This document shows, piece after piece, positions 51,280 through 60,484 of a stretch of DNA of 64,000 nt. The number at the start of each line of letters is the position of its first letter. The stretch's first letter is position 1. A model generated the notes under the pieces. That model was given only the letters and a program-made list of their open reading frames with translations, was not told the origin of the DNA and made no database searches. Location of the stretch: positions 620,001-684,000 of the forward strand of contig NZ_CP016808.1 of NCBI RefSeq assembly GCF_002741035.1, written 5' to 3'. Origin of the DNA: Paenibacillus sp. BIHB 4019. Lineage in GTDB: Bacteria; Bacillota; Bacilli; Paenibacillales; Paenibacillaceae. Both the position numbers and the translations under genes were made by a program.

Positions 51280-53607
51280 GTGAAAAAATGGAACTCCGTA
51301 TTTGCGAATCTAGCTATTTCATATATAGCGATCGTGCTTGTCATCGTTTTGCTGCTTTGCTCCGTCTTCTATATCTACTTCTCAAAAAGCTACGAAGCGG
51401 AGCTGCGCACCAAAAACCAGCTGATTTTAGAAAATACAGCCCAAACGATTGAAGCTACGGTGCTTCAGCGGGTTCAGCAAATTTATTTGAATTTATCTCT
51501 CGACAAAACCGTAGATATCCGTTTATTTGCTGACTCTTCCTATAAAAGCAATCTTAGCAAGGCGATTGACCTTCAGGAGCTGCTCAAGACAGAAGTCGCC
51601 GGCAGCTCGGACATCATCTATGCCGTTCATCTGTATTATCCTAAACAAAATATAATGCTTTCGTCGAACTATGGGCTTAAGTTTAATGCCGATCAAGGCA
51701 GCAGCGCCGTATTTTTTGCCGACTGGATGAACGGGATGCGCGGCACTAAGCAAAACCATCTCTGGACACCTGCCCGGTTGATTCCGCAGGATATTTACTC
51801 CAGTCTGCCCGAGAGCAAAGGCGAAACTTTAATTACCTACGCACACAGCTATCCATTCCAAGCCTCCGGCGAAAATAACGATCTTATGATTGCGATTGAC
51901 ATGAAGGAAAGCGCGATTAGCGAGGTTATTCGGAATATGATGCCTACACAAAATGAAAGCACGTTTATTTTGGAGCGTTCTGGAAGCATGATAACAGGCT
52001 CAGCCAGCAGAAGCACAGATTTGTACAGTGCTTACAGCTCCAGCTTTACCGAAACCTTGCTGTCCAAGGCGGAGGCCGGCAGCTTTAACGATACGATTCA
52101 GGATGAAGCCTATGCTGTTTCCTACCAAACACTGCCATCAACCGGTTGGAAAATATATAGCGCCCTTCCTGCCAGCTTCTTCTATCAAAAGTTGATTTTT
52201 GTACAAAAGCTGGTGCTGGGCATCTGTGTTATGGCCCTTTTGCTAGGAATCGTATTATCCGGGATTTTTGCCAGAGCGAATTACAGCCCGATCAAGCGAT
52301 TGGCGGGAAAAATAAAGGATTTGTCCGGGCATGCGCCTGACTATGCAGCCAATGAATTCAAGCTAATTGACACAGCCTTCATTAGGCTGAACGACAAGGT
52401 CAGCAGCCTGGAGGATACTCTTGAAGCCAATAGCTCGGTTATTAGGCACAATGTTTTGCTGAACCTGCTCCATAACCGCTATACCCCAGAGAAATTGGCC
52501 GAGGAGCTCCCCTTTTTAGGCATCAATCAGCCATACAGCCATTACTGCTGCATGATTGTAAATTCAGATCAAGCTTTTGCCGGGTTAAGCTCCCGAGATC
52601 AACAATATGCGACGTACCGGATGATTAACCAGCTGCAGGGCGCTTCCCTGCCGGAAGGGCACATCATTGCCGAGGAGCTGCCGGACAAGACGATTGTAGT
52701 TGTTGTGTTCGCTAAAAAACAGTGTGACGCGCTTTTGGAACAGCTCTGCCAGCTTCTATTAGCGGAGAACAAGCAGCAGTTCCAGCTGGAATCTCAAATA
52801 TCGCATGGAGGCTGGGTACAGGGCATTATGGATGTCCACAAGAGCTATAGCGAAGCTCAGACTCTAATGAAATATGGCTATTTTCTGCCGAACCTGTCGA
52901 TTCTGAATGATCGTGCTCTTCTGGATAGGGAGAGCTGTGTTGAAGAACTTCCGCAAGCTATGCTTATGAGGTTCAAAGAAAAATTGCACGCTAGGCAATC
53001 CGGTGAAATCGTAACGGCGATCGATCAGCTGGTCAAAACGATGCAGGAAGGCATGTACGCTGCCGATTACTGCCACTTTATTTTGGCGAATACCGTATTC
53101 GTCTACTCCGATTATGTAAAGAGCGTCCGTTACAAATACCCTGATCAAGGCAATATGGATTTATATCATCAGTATCAAGAGATTCACAACATTTATTATT
53201 TTCGGAATTGGCTGGTTGAATCTATAACCGCATTCCTAGTGCAAATAGAGAAACGGAATAACGATAGAGCCATCTCTAGCGTCGAGGCTGCCAAGCAATA
53301 CGTGCGCAGCCATCTGTCGGATGATCTGTCTCTTGAGAAGGTAGCTGCTCAGGTGTTTATTAGTCCCAAGTATTTGAGCAAGCTCTTTAAGGATGAGAAC
53401 GGCATCACCTATACCGACTACGTCACCAGCCTGCGAATGGAAAACGCCCGAGCATTGATCGAGAACAATAATATGTCAATCGAGCAAATCGCGAGCACGG
53501 TCGGCTACGGAACCGCGGCTTATTTTATTAAGAAATTCAAGGAAAAGTACGGATGTACACCGGGCAATTATTTGCGCCAAGCCGTTAAACAAGCACAGCC
53601 GCTTTAG
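51280..53607 (+). CDS. Membrane-bound AraC-type regulator (YesS-like)
   Basis: One-component transmembrane regulator of 775 residues. N-terminal helix (about 10-33), extracellular dCache-like sensor (35-295), second helix (305-328), a HAMP-like linker, a central domain of about 300 residues and a C-terminal AraC helix-turn-helix pair (670-768, with DLSLEKVAAQVFISPKYLSK and IEQIASTVGYGTAAYFIKKF). Bacillus YesS has this plan and controls rhamnogalacturonan genes, which fits the neighbouring lyase. GTG at 51280 follows GAGGGGGAG. A solute-binding gene follows 62 bases later. Confidence 0.9.
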   Translation: MKKWNSVFANLAISYIAIVLVIVLLLCSVFYIYFSKSYEAELRTKNQLILENTAQTIEATVLQRVQQIYLNLSLDKTVDIRLFADSSYKSNLSKAIDLQELLKTEVAGSSDIIYAVHLYYPKQNIMLSSNYGLKFNADQGSSAVFFADWMNGMRGTKQNHLWTPARLIPQDIYSSLPESKGETLITYAHSYPFQASGENNDLMIAIDMKESAISEVIRNMMPTQNESTFILERSGSMITGSASRSTDLYSAYSSSFTETLLSKAEAGSFNDTIQDEAYAVSYQTLPSTGWKIYSALPASFFYQKLIFVQKLVLGICVMALLLGIVLSGIFARANYSPIKRLAGKIKDLSGHAPDYAANEFKLIDTAFIRLNDKVSSLEDTLEANSSVIRHNVLLNLLHNRYTPEKLAEELPFLGINQPYSHYCCMIVNSDQAFAGLSSRDQQYATYRMINQLQGASLPEGHIIAEELPDKTIVVVVFAKKQCDALLEQLCQLLLAENKQQFQLESQISHGGWVQGIMDVHKSYSEAQTLMKYGYFLPNLSILNDRALLDRESCVEELPQAMLMRFKEKLHARQSGEIVTAIDQLVKTMQEGMYAADYCHFILANTVFVYSDYVKSVRYKYPDQGNMDLYHQYQEIHNIYYFRNWLVESITAFLVQIEKRNNDRAISSVEAAKQYVRSHLSDDLSLEKVAAQVFISPKYLSKLFKDENGITYTDYVTSLRMENARALIENNNMSIEQIASTVGYGTAAYFIKKFKEKYGCTPGNYLRQAVKQAQPL

Positions 53608-53669
53608 CCATGCACTGCCTGGCACTGCATGCACTGCACGCAAGACTATGATTCAAGGAAGGGCTCATC

Positions 53670-55298
53670 ATGAAAAGGAAGCCATTACGGCGTATCACCG
53701 CTCTTATCGCAGTCGTCTGTCTAAGCATCGTTAGCGGATGCGAAACGAGCTCCTTGCAGCTGTCTGCCGCACAACAATTGCAGTCCCCGGCTTCTTCTGA
53801 TACCCCGCAGTACAATATTTCCTGGACGATGCATTTGAATCTGCCTGTTCCAGACGATGCCGAGATGGTTCGCCTCGTGGAAAATAAGTTCAACGTTAAT
53901 CTGGATATCTGGGATTTAGAAAACAATAAATACGAAGCGTTACTAGATATGAAGCTGGCACAGGGGGAAATTCCCGATTTGTTCCGGATCAGACAGCCGC
54001 AGGACCTCTTGAAATATCAACAGCAAGGCTTGCTGGCCGAAATTCCGGAGGAGATGCTAAAGCAATACGCCCCCAACATTATGAAAGCTATTAAAGAAAA
54101 TGCGCCCTCTTATCAAAATGCTGGAAAAATCGGCGGAAACTATTACGGTATTCCTGTCATCAACCCCACCAACATCTACCGCATACCTGTTGTATATCGA
54201 AAGGATTGGTTGGATAAGCTGGGCCTGCCTGTGCCTGAGACGCTATCCGATTTTGAGAAGGTCATCTATGCCTTCGCAAATGAGGATCCGGATGGCAACG
54301 GCTTGAAAGATACGTACGGCTTGTCCAGGGAAGGAATGAATGTTGTTTTCGGCGCATTCGGGCAAATCGTTTTTGCAGACCAGCTCTACTTTGGGGTGAA
54401 AAATGAAAAGCTCGTTATCGGCGCATTGGAGCCGGAAATGAAGCAAGCTCTCCATTATCTTCGCAAATGGTACGCTGATGGCGTAATCGACCCGGAGTTT
54501 GTTACCGGGGAAAATAAAGGCGGCTACAAGCATCTGTCCCATGCCTTTATCAATGGAAAAATCGGCATGACCTCCATGGGGAATTACTATCATTGGATTC
54601 AAAATGGAGATTATTGGGTAATGAAGGATCAGGGTAGCACGAATCGCGAAGAGATCCCGGTAGAAGCTACGTTTAACGTGAAGGAATTAACAGCGGGCAA
54701 TCCGCAGGCCCGAATTGTGTTCGGACAACCCTTTCGTGGACCAGAAGGAAAACGAGGCTCCAAAGCCTATGATATGCTGATGAGCTTTACCGCTATCGGG
54801 GCTGACGCGGCCAAAGAGCCGGGGAAGATGGAGAAAATCCTGCAAATTCTGGACGATGTGAGCGCCAATCCCGATCTCGATGAATATACCTCAATGAAAT
54901 ACGGGATCAAAGGCACGCACTGGACATGGGCTGGAGACTCGAAAGAGGATGTTATTGTGCTGCCTCCCTATGACACCATGTTCAACTATCAAAATACAAT
55001 CGGCGCCAATTTGGGGATGACGGTACCCTTGATCCCTAAAGAACGAAGAGAGCAATGGGCCTCCACCTTAGGGCTAGATCAGGATGGCATCTACAATGCT
55101 TTGGAAGTTGCGACTCCCTCTTTAATCGACAACGGAGCTGAATTAATCAAGCTAAAAAACAAAGCTTATGTCGCCTTTATTACTGGCGAGAAGCCCTTGG
55201 AGGACTTTGACCGTTTTGTCCATGAGTTTATGAAGGCGGGCGGAACAGAGGTGCTTCGGGAAGCAAATGACTGGTATCGCCAGCATGCTGTGAAATGA
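53670..55298 (+). CDS. Solute-binding lipoprotein, LplA/family 1 type
   Basis: Extracytoplasmic sugar-binding lipoprotein of 542 residues. Lipobox SIVSGC (Cys about 24), a Ser/Gln-rich linker, then the two-lobed fold with the YRKDWLDKLGLPVPETLSDF segment and an EF-hand-like calcium loop DEDPDGNGLKDTYG-type, both typical of LplA/YtcQ-like receptors in Paenibacillus. These usually sit with two permease genes, which are absent here. ATG at 53670 follows AAGGAAGGGCTCATC. The preceding YesS-type regulator probably controls it. Confidence 0.88.
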   Translation: MKRKPLRRITALIAVVCLSIVSGCETSSLQLSAAQQLQSPASSDTPQYNISWTMHLNLPVPDDAEMVRLVENKFNVNLDIWDLENNKYEALLDMKLAQGEIPDLFRIRQPQDLLKYQQQGLLAEIPEEMLKQYAPNIMKAIKENAPSYQNAGKIGGNYYGIPVINPTNIYRIPVVYRKDWLDKLGLPVPETLSDFEKVIYAFANEDPDGNGLKDTYGLSREGMNVVFGAFGQIVFADQLYFGVKNEKLVIGALEPEMKQALHYLRKWYADGVIDPEFVTGENKGGYKHLSHAFINGKIGMTSMGNYYHWIQNGDYWVMKDQGSTNREEIPVEATFNVKELTAGNPQARIVFGQPFRGPEGKRGSKAYDMLMSFTAIGADAAKEPGKMEKILQILDDVSANPDLDEYTSMKYGIKGTHWTWAGDSKEDVIVLPPYDTMFNYQNTIGANLGMTVPLIPKERREQWASTLGLDQDGIYNALEVATPSLIDNGAELIKLKNKAYVAFITGEKPLEDFDRFVHEFMKAGGTEVLREANDWYRQHAVK

Positions 55299-55388
55299 AG
55301 GAAATCATGTATAATCCCTGCCCATTTATTCCACAATAAGAACGTTTTGTTATAGGTGCATGCCGCGCCACTACAAGGAGGTTCTAGG

Positions 55389-56264
55389 ATGAGTACATCT
55401 ACAACACAAGCGCCTAAGCAGACGCTGCCGCCCCAGCATCAGGATCAGCAGCCTGGATTGGAATCCGTTATGCATCCGCAGCCTGTCTATAAATCTGAAA
55501 CTTATAAAGCTGCTGGCAAGCTGCTTGGCAAAGCGGCCATTATAACTGGCGGTGACAGCGGCATCGGCCGCGCCGCAGCGATTGCTTTTGCAATGGAAGG
55601 CTGCGATGTCAGCATCGTCTATTTGGAGGAGGACAAGGACGCAAACGTGGTGAAGCAAGAGGTCGAACAGCTCGGCAGACGCTGCCTGCTGGTTTCCGGC
55701 GATATTGGCGATGAAGCCTTCTGCAAGCAAGCGGTAGAGCAAACGGTCAAGGAATTCGGCATGCTTGATATTATCGTCAATAATGCCGCTGAGCAGCATG
55801 TTCAGCAGCGCCTTGAGGATATTACGGCAGAGCAGCTTACCGCGACGTTCCGCACTAACGTTTTCGCCATGTTTTATTTGACGAAAGCGGCGCTCGCCCA
55901 TTTGAAGCAGGGCGCCTCCATTATTAATACGACATCGGTTACTGCCTATCGCGGCAATGAGACGCTGATCGATTACTCAGCCACCAAAGGCGCGATCGTT
56001 TCCTTCACCCGCGCCCTATCCGCCAATTTGGCTGGCCAAGGCATTCGGGTCAATGGCGTCGCTCCGGGTCCTATCTGGACGCCGCTTATTCCCTCCACCT
56101 TCGACGCTCAGAAGGTGGCAACATTCGGCGGCGATACGCCGATGAAACGCCCCGGCCAGCCTGCCGAGCTCGCCGCAGCCTACGTCTATCTTGCTTCGGA
56201 TGATTCCAGCTATGTCACCGGGCAAGTGATGCACGTCAACGGCGGAGAAATCATTAACGGTTAA
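55389..56264 (+). CDS. Short-chain dehydrogenase (YhdF/YdaD stress type)
   Basis: Classical SDR of 291 residues with a 40-residue Pro/Gln-rich N-terminal extension (PPQHQDQQPG), as in the YhdF/YhxC/YdaD general stress group. NAD(P) loop GGDSGIGRA (near 57), NNAAEQ, catalytic Ser in INTTSVTAY and YxxxK in YSATKGA. Substrate unknown; sugars or polyols are usual. ATG at 55389 follows CAAGGAGG by 7 bases; an earlier in-frame ATG at 55356 has none. Stands alone. Confidence 0.9.
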   Translation: MSTSTTQAPKQTLPPQHQDQQPGLESVMHPQPVYKSETYKAAGKLLGKAAIITGGDSGIGRAAAIAFAMEGCDVSIVYLEEDKDANVVKQEVEQLGRRCLLVSGDIGDEAFCKQAVEQTVKEFGMLDIIVNNAAEQHVQQRLEDITAEQLTATFRTNVFAMFYLTKAALAHLKQGASIINTTSVTAYRGNETLIDYSATKGAIVSFTRALSANLAGQGIRVNGVAPGPIWTPLIPSTFDAQKVATFGGDTPMKRPGQPAELAAAYVYLASDDSSYVTGQVMHVNGGEIING

Positions 56265-56301
56265 GAACAATAGTGCACCTCCCAGCCTTGTATTGGATTG
56301 A

Positions 56302-56362
56302 TGCCCGCTAACATGGACTTTTCCAGTAGGATCTGTGCCCGCTTAGATGGGATTTTCCAATA
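56302..56362. repeat. Direct repeat, 27-base units with 34-base period
   Basis: Two units (56302-56328 and 56336-56362) begin TGCCCGCT and share ATGG and TTTTCCA blocks, 22 or so identical positions. Noncoding, in the gap after the SDR gene. Confidence 0.6.
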
Positions 56363-56554
56363 TTTACTCTGGGAAGTGCATTTTTCATGTACATATGATG
56401 CCTATTATATTGGTTATTGCTTTCGATGAACTAGAATGTATATTTGTATATTCAAACCAGAGTTGGCCTGCCACTTCTTGCACAAAGCTTATTCGATGCT
56501 GCAGCACTGCTGCCAATCTCATCTGATGACTCAAGTCTGAGACTTAAGAAGCGA

Positions 56555-56857
56555 AGCATGCGATGGTTGCTGAGACCCCAATTTCTTAGCCCCTTATTTC
56601 TTAGACCCCTATTGCTTAGACCACACAGCAGCTTGGGACAGCTGACCCCTTTTTTTCGCGGACTGAGGTTCCGCTATTCTGGATTTTTGCCCGGTTTCAG
56701 GCCGTAAGCGGACAGGAAAGTCGTTATCATCCTCATTATCCTGTCAAAATGGTCATTTGCAGCGCAATAGCGGCTTCTGAGTCCGCAGCCTGTGCCTTGC
56801 ACATGATTCTGTTGAAATAACGGCTGCTGTGTCCGCCAAATCTATCTTTGTTCAGGG
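56555..56857 (+). repeat. Interspersed intergenic repeat, copy C
   Basis: About 303 bases in plus orientation. The first 90 bases hold repeated CTTAG motifs and GCAGCTTGGGA, shared with copy A. The remainder matches both other copies: GCGGACTGAGG, TTCCGCTATTCTGG, AAGCGGACAGGAAAG, CTGAGTCCGC and CTGCTGTGTCCGCCAA. Sits in the 730-base gap before the CDF exporter gene. Confidence 0.8.
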
Positions 56858-56917
56858 TATATACACTAGCAGAGGCCATACATACGTTTGACGCTAAATT
56901 TGATCATGATCTAGCGT

Positions 56918-57001
56918 GCTCACGTTTGCATAGCCGCCCTGGCTTGCTTATGTTTGCATACACGATCTAACTTGCTCACGTTTGCATACCCGCCCTAGAA
57001 T
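56918..57001. repeat. Three tandem 28-base repeats
   Basis: Units at 56918, 56946 and 56974, each with GTTTGCATA at its centre; units one and three are closest (CCGCCCT). The last unit overlaps the stop codon of the CDF exporter gene. Confidence 0.75.
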
Positions 57002-57930
57002 GCACCGCCACTAACTAATTTGCCGTACTCCCCGTGATCGTGAATAGCGGCATGCTCAACCTGAATTGTGGAATGGACGATGCCATAGCGGTTTTTTAAC
57101 AGCTCATTCATTGCGAGCGTTATACAATACGGTTGAATGTTGCTTCGCGCCAACACATGTGCTGTAAGGGAATAATGGTCGGTCGACACCGCCCAAAGAT
57201 GCATCTCGTGCACATCCTCAACGCCTTCCACCTCTCTAAGATCACGGCGAATATCCTCTAGATTAAATTGCTCCGGCACTGCTTCCATTAGAATTACATA
57301 CGCCTCTCGGATGATTTTGTATCCGCCAAATGCAATAATGCCGCCAATGACGATACTGATAATCGGATCTAAAATCGACAACCCCGTCAATCGAATGAGA
57401 ATCGCTGACACGATAATGCCAACCGAGCTAAGCAAGTCGCCAATGAAATGCCACAGTGCGCTTTTCACATTCAGATTGTTCTCTGTCTTCATGCTTCGGC
57501 TCAGAACCAGCGTAAGCACAATGTTTACGATTAATCCGATGATAGCGATGCCGAGCATAAGGCCAAGATCAACCGGCTCAGGATGAATGATCCGCTTTAT
57601 TCCTTCTACGAGAATGAAAAGCGCGATGACAATAAGCGCCAATCCATTCAAAAATGAAGCAATGATCTCGAAACGCAGAAAGCCGTAAGTATACTGCTTC
57701 GTTGGACGTCTCGTCGCCATATAGATGGCGAGCATGCTCAGCCCCAATGCAAGGATGTCTGAAACCATATGAGCCGAGTCCGACAGCAGGGCAAGAGAGC
57801 CGGATACGAGCCCGCCGATAACTTCAACGATTGTGAAAAACAAAGTGAGCATCAGCGTAATCCACAGCGTCTTCTTGGAAGCTGATTGCTCCTTCACATG
57901 CTCAAGATGATGAAACTCGCCTATTTTCAT
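56995..57930 (-). CDS. czcD: Cation diffusion facilitator metal exporter (CzcD/ZitB-like)
   Basis: Inner-membrane metal/proton antiporter of 311 residues with six helices. Transport-site residues appear as HMVSD in helix two (LLSDSAHMVSDILALG) and HFIGD in helix five (SALWHFIGDLLSS), the His/Asp pairs typical for zinc-specific CDF proteins. A C-terminal cytoplasmic domain (VEDVHEMHLWAVSTDHYSLTAHV) and final His residues bind metal for dimer control. ATG at 57930 follows AAGGAGATGGCTACT; longer in-frame starts overlap the promoter. The operator region upstream suggests metal-dependent regulation. Confidence 0.92.
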   Translation of the reverse strand: MKIGEFHHLEHVKEQSASKKTLWITLMLTLFFTIVEVIGGLVSGSLALLSDSAHMVSDILALGLSMLAIYMATRRPTKQYTYGFLRFEIIASFLNGLALIVIALFILVEGIKRIIHPEPVDLGLMLGIAIIGLIVNIVLTLVLSRSMKTENNLNVKSALWHFIGDLLSSVGIIVSAILIRLTGLSILDPIISIVIGGIIAFGGYKIIREAYVILMEAVPEQFNLEDIRRDLREVEGVEDVHEMHLWAVSTDHYSLTAHVLARSNIQPYCITLAMNELLKNRYGIVHSTIQVEHAAIHDHGEYGKLVSGGAF

Positions 57931-57953
57931 AGTAGCCATCTCCTTCAAATTAA

Positions 57954-58020
57954 TTATAATAATTATCTTTTTATAATTAATATAATTATATGTCCATTTA
58001 CCCATACATACAAATGGACA
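57954..58020 (-). promoter_or_regulatory. czcD promoter with perfect inverted repeat and PerR/Fur-like box
   Basis: Minus-strand TTGTAT (58008-58013), 17-base spacer, TATAAT (57985-57990). TGTCCATTT (57991-57999) and AAATGGACA (58012-58020) form a perfect 9-base inverted repeat over spacer and -35. Downstream, TTATAATAATTATCT (57954-57968) matches the PerR-box pattern at 13 of 15 positions. Two metal-responsive regulators may act here; both are inferred. Confidence 0.6.
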
Positions 58021-58070
58021 TTTTATGGATAACATGAAGGATAATCATTCTCTCTCGAACTTCGCGCGCG

Positions 58071-58114
58071 AAAAAAAGCGGCTCTCCAAGCGATAGTCGC
58101 TTGGAGAGCCGCTA
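58071..58114 (-). terminator. Terminator of the YiaA-like gene
   Basis: A 17-base perfect stem beginning AGCGGCTCTCC with a 3-base loop and seven T on the minus strand. Confidence 0.88.
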
Positions 58115-58169
58115 AACTATGGAATAGGCGAAAGGCAACTGTTCCCCTCCCCGCCTGCTCCGCCCTTGC

Positions 58170-58655
58170 TTACTCCTCTTCCGGGCTCAAATGCACTTTA
58201 TCCTCTTCGTTATCGCGAACGGTTTTCTGAAGCACGAGGCAGGCTACAATCAGGAAAGCTCCGGCGATAGCGTAATAGCCTTTTACATAGAATGGCTCCT
58301 CCAGAGTGTACAAGCCGATGTATTGCGCAAGCACGGCAATGATGAAGCCGATCCAGGCCATGAACGTGAAGGCTGGCGTGTTGCGGTTGCGATAGGAAGG
58401 ATTTTGCTCCTTCAGAAATTTGTCCTCATCATTGTCGCGGGCCAGCTTCTGGAGCGTAAACGAGGTAATAATAAGCAGTATTCCCGTTACGGCGTAGTAG
58501 CCTTGAACCGAAAGCGGCTGGTTCAGCGTATAAATGCCGATAAATTCAAAGGCGAATGCGAGCACAAAAGCTCCCCAAGCCATAAACGTATAAGTCGGTG
58601 TATTCCGGCGGCGGTAAAAGTTCATTGATTTGCGAACAGGCATCTGATTTTCCAT
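58170..58655 (-). CDS. YiaA/YiaB-family membrane protein, duplicated domain
   Basis: Membrane protein of 161 residues made of two similar halves: each has RRRNTPTYTFMAWGAFVLAF-like or RNRNTPAFTFMAWIGFIIAV start, two helices and an end such as LQKLARDNDEDK or LQKTVRDNEEDK. This is the YiaA/YiaB two-helix domain, here twice. Function unknown. ATG at 58655 follows GAGGACGCCTATT. Monocistronic with a strong terminator. Confidence 0.87.
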   Translation of the reverse strand: MENQMPVRKSMNFYRRRNTPTYTFMAWGAFVLAFAFEFIGIYTLNQPLSVQGYYAVTGILLIITSFTLQKLARDNDEDKFLKEQNPSYRNRNTPAFTFMAWIGFIIAVLAQYIGLYTLEEPFYVKGYYAIAGAFLIVACLVLQKTVRDNEEDKVHLSPEEE

Positions 58656-58822
58656 AATAGGCGTCCTCCCGTATAACCGTGCGGTTATTTGTTTGATAGC
58701 CTTATCTTACCTGTTTTTGCTGGAAAAAATAGTACCATCTTCTCTTAGTACCTGCTGCTAACAAAAGCGGGCACAATGACGCCGAGCAGCAAATATCAGC
58801 TGCTTCATCATTGAAAGGAATT

Positions 58823-58863
58823 AAAAAAAACAAAGGCTTAGTTTGCATAAACTACGCCTTTGT
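58823..58863 (-). terminator. Terminator of the ssu-type operon
   Basis: ACAAAGGCTTAGTTT / AAACTACGCCTTTGT arms (one mismatch), then a run of eight T on the minus strand, 29 bases after ssuB. Confidence 0.85.
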
Positions 58864-58891
58864 CCTCTAATGCAACAGTCCTGACCGCTGT

Positions 58892-59656
58892 TTAAATCGT
58901 ATAGTTGACCTTCTTTTGCAGCGGTATTTCCTCTTTGCCCAGCACCTTATTTAGAATAAGGTTTTCAAAATAAATAAATCCGCTGTCCCGGTTGCGAGGC
59001 CGGTCAAGCGTAATCCGCTTATCGAGCGAGATAACGCCCTCCTCAATCAAAATTACCCGGTCTGCCAGCGCAACAGCTTCGCTTACATCATGCGTAACGA
59101 GCACGACCGTGAAGCCTTGCTCCAGCCACAGCCGCTCAATCAGCTGCTGCATTTCAATGCGCGTCAGCGCATCGAGCGCGCCCAGCGGCTCATCCAGCAG
59201 CAGCAGGCGCGGCTTGCTTGCCAGTCCCCGGGCCAGCGCCACCCGCTGCTTCTGCCCGCCGGACAGCACATGCGGCCATTCCCCTGCGCGGTCCGCAAGC
59301 CCGACCTGCGCCAGCGCCTCAGTTGCCTTCGCCTTATCCTTGCCCGGCGTGCCGATCCGCACATTGTCCAGCACGCTCTTCCAGGGCAGCAGCCGCGCTT
59401 CCTGAAACAGCACGCGAATATCTGTCCCGCCGCTTTGCTGTTCGCCGCTGCCGAGCAGCAGCGTGCCTTCCGTCGGCAAATCCAGCCCGGCGATCAGCCG
59501 CAGCAGCGTGCTTTTGCCACAGCCGCTGCGGCCGACGATGGCGACAAATTCGCCACGGTCTATTTTCAGATCAACGCCCTTTAGCACTTCCTTGCCTGCA
59601 AACTCCTTGCGTACCCGGCTTAACTGGAGCTGTGCCCCTTTGCGGCTATCGGTCAT
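58892..59656 (-). CDS. ssuB: Aliphatic sulfonate-type ABC importer ATPase
   Basis: Cytoplasmic ATPase of 254 residues. Walker [11 protein letters not shown]-loop in [17 protein letters not shown] (the ARLLPW stretch is characteristic of SsuB/TauB/NrtD subfamily), signature LSGGQKQRV, Walker [13 protein letters not shown] and H-loop [14 protein letters not shown] at 59656 follows AGGAGGGGATGAC; an earlier ATG at 59701 lacks a site. Last of the operon, after the permease (11-base gap). Sulfonate is the usual substrate, but nitrate, taurine or pyrimidine precursors are possible within this subfamily. Confidence 0.88.
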   Translation of the reverse strand: MTDSRKGAQLQLSRVRKEFAGKEVLKGVDLKIDRGEFVAIVGRSGCGKSTLLRLIAGLDLPTEGTLLLGSGEQQSGGTDIRVLFQEARLLPWKSVLDNVRIGTPGKDKAKATEALAQVGLADRAGEWPHVLSGGQKQRVALARGLASKPRLLLLDEPLGALDALTRIEMQQLIERLWLEQGFTVVLVTHDVSEAVALADRVILIEEGVISLDKRITLDRPRNRDSGFIYFENLILNKVLGKEEIPLQKKVNYTI

Positions 59657-59667
59657 GTCATCCCCTC

Positions 59668-60456
59668 CTATGCTTTCGCACGGCTGTAATTCGGGTTCCA
59701 CTGGAGCAGCCGCCTCTCGAGTATTTTCGCAATGCTGTCGGACAGCTTGCCAAGCAGCGCATAAATAATAATGCTCAGCACCGTCACATCGAGCTGCATA
59801 AATTCACGGGCGTTCATCGCCATGTAGCCGATGCCGGAATTCGCCGCTACCGTCTCTGCAACGATGAGCGTCAGCCACATAATGCCAAGCGAATACCGGA
59901 CGCCGACCAGCACTGAAGGCAGCGCTCCCGGCAAAATCACTTCTTTATACAAGTCGAAGCCCCGCAGCCCATACACCTTCGCCATCTCAATCAGCCCGCG
60001 GTCAATCGAACGGATGCCGTGGAAGGTGTTGAGGTATATCGGGAAAAAGACGCCCAGCGCAACCAGCAGCAGCTTCACCTCTTCTCCAATGCCGAACCAA
60101 ATAATAACGAGCGGAATGAGCGCCAAATGCGGCACATTGCGCAGCATCTGAATCGACGAGTCCATAACGATTTCCGCTCTGGAAGAAAAACCGTTAATCA
60201 GTCCTAGCAGGAAACCGACGCCCCCGCCAATAAGGAAGCCGAGTATGGCACGACGGGCGCTGATCGCAATATTTTCAGCCAGCTGGCCGCTCTTGATGGA
60301 AGTGATCAGCTCCTCAATCACTTGCAGCGGCTGCGGCAAAACGTTAGCGGCAATAATACCCGTAACCGTCAGCACATGCCAAGCAATGAGCAGCAAAATC
60401 GGCAGCAGCCACGGCGTGAAGGAGGATGTCCAGAAGCTGTAAGATGGTTTCCGCAA
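59668..60456 (-). CDS. ssuC: Aliphatic sulfonate-type ABC importer permease
   Basis: Inner-membrane permease of 262 residues with six helices. The coupling loop [20 protein letters not shown] with [19 protein letters not shown] is typical of SsuC/TauC. TTG at 60456 follows AGGAGAGAG. Lies 28 bases after the binding-protein gene. Confidence 0.88.
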   Translation of the reverse strand: MRKPSYSFWTSSFTPWLLPILLLIAWHVLTVTGIIAANVLPQPLQVIEELITSIKSGQLAENIAISARRAILGFLIGGGVGFLLGLINGFSSRAEIVMDSSIQMLRNVPHLALIPLVIIWFGIGEEVKLLLVALGVFFPIYLNTFHGIRSIDRGLIEMAKVYGLRGFDLYKEVILPGALPSVLVGVRYSLGIMWLTLIVAETVAANSGIGYMAMNAREFMQLDVTVLSIIIYALLGKLSDSIAKILERRLLQWNPNYSRAKA

Positions 60457-60484
60457 AATATAGCTCTCTCCTTTCAGGCTAAAA

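Noticed and set aside
56444..56707. 87-codon frame across repeat copy C
   Set aside because: Covers low-complexity CTTAG repeats, no ribosome binding site, not conserved in copy B.
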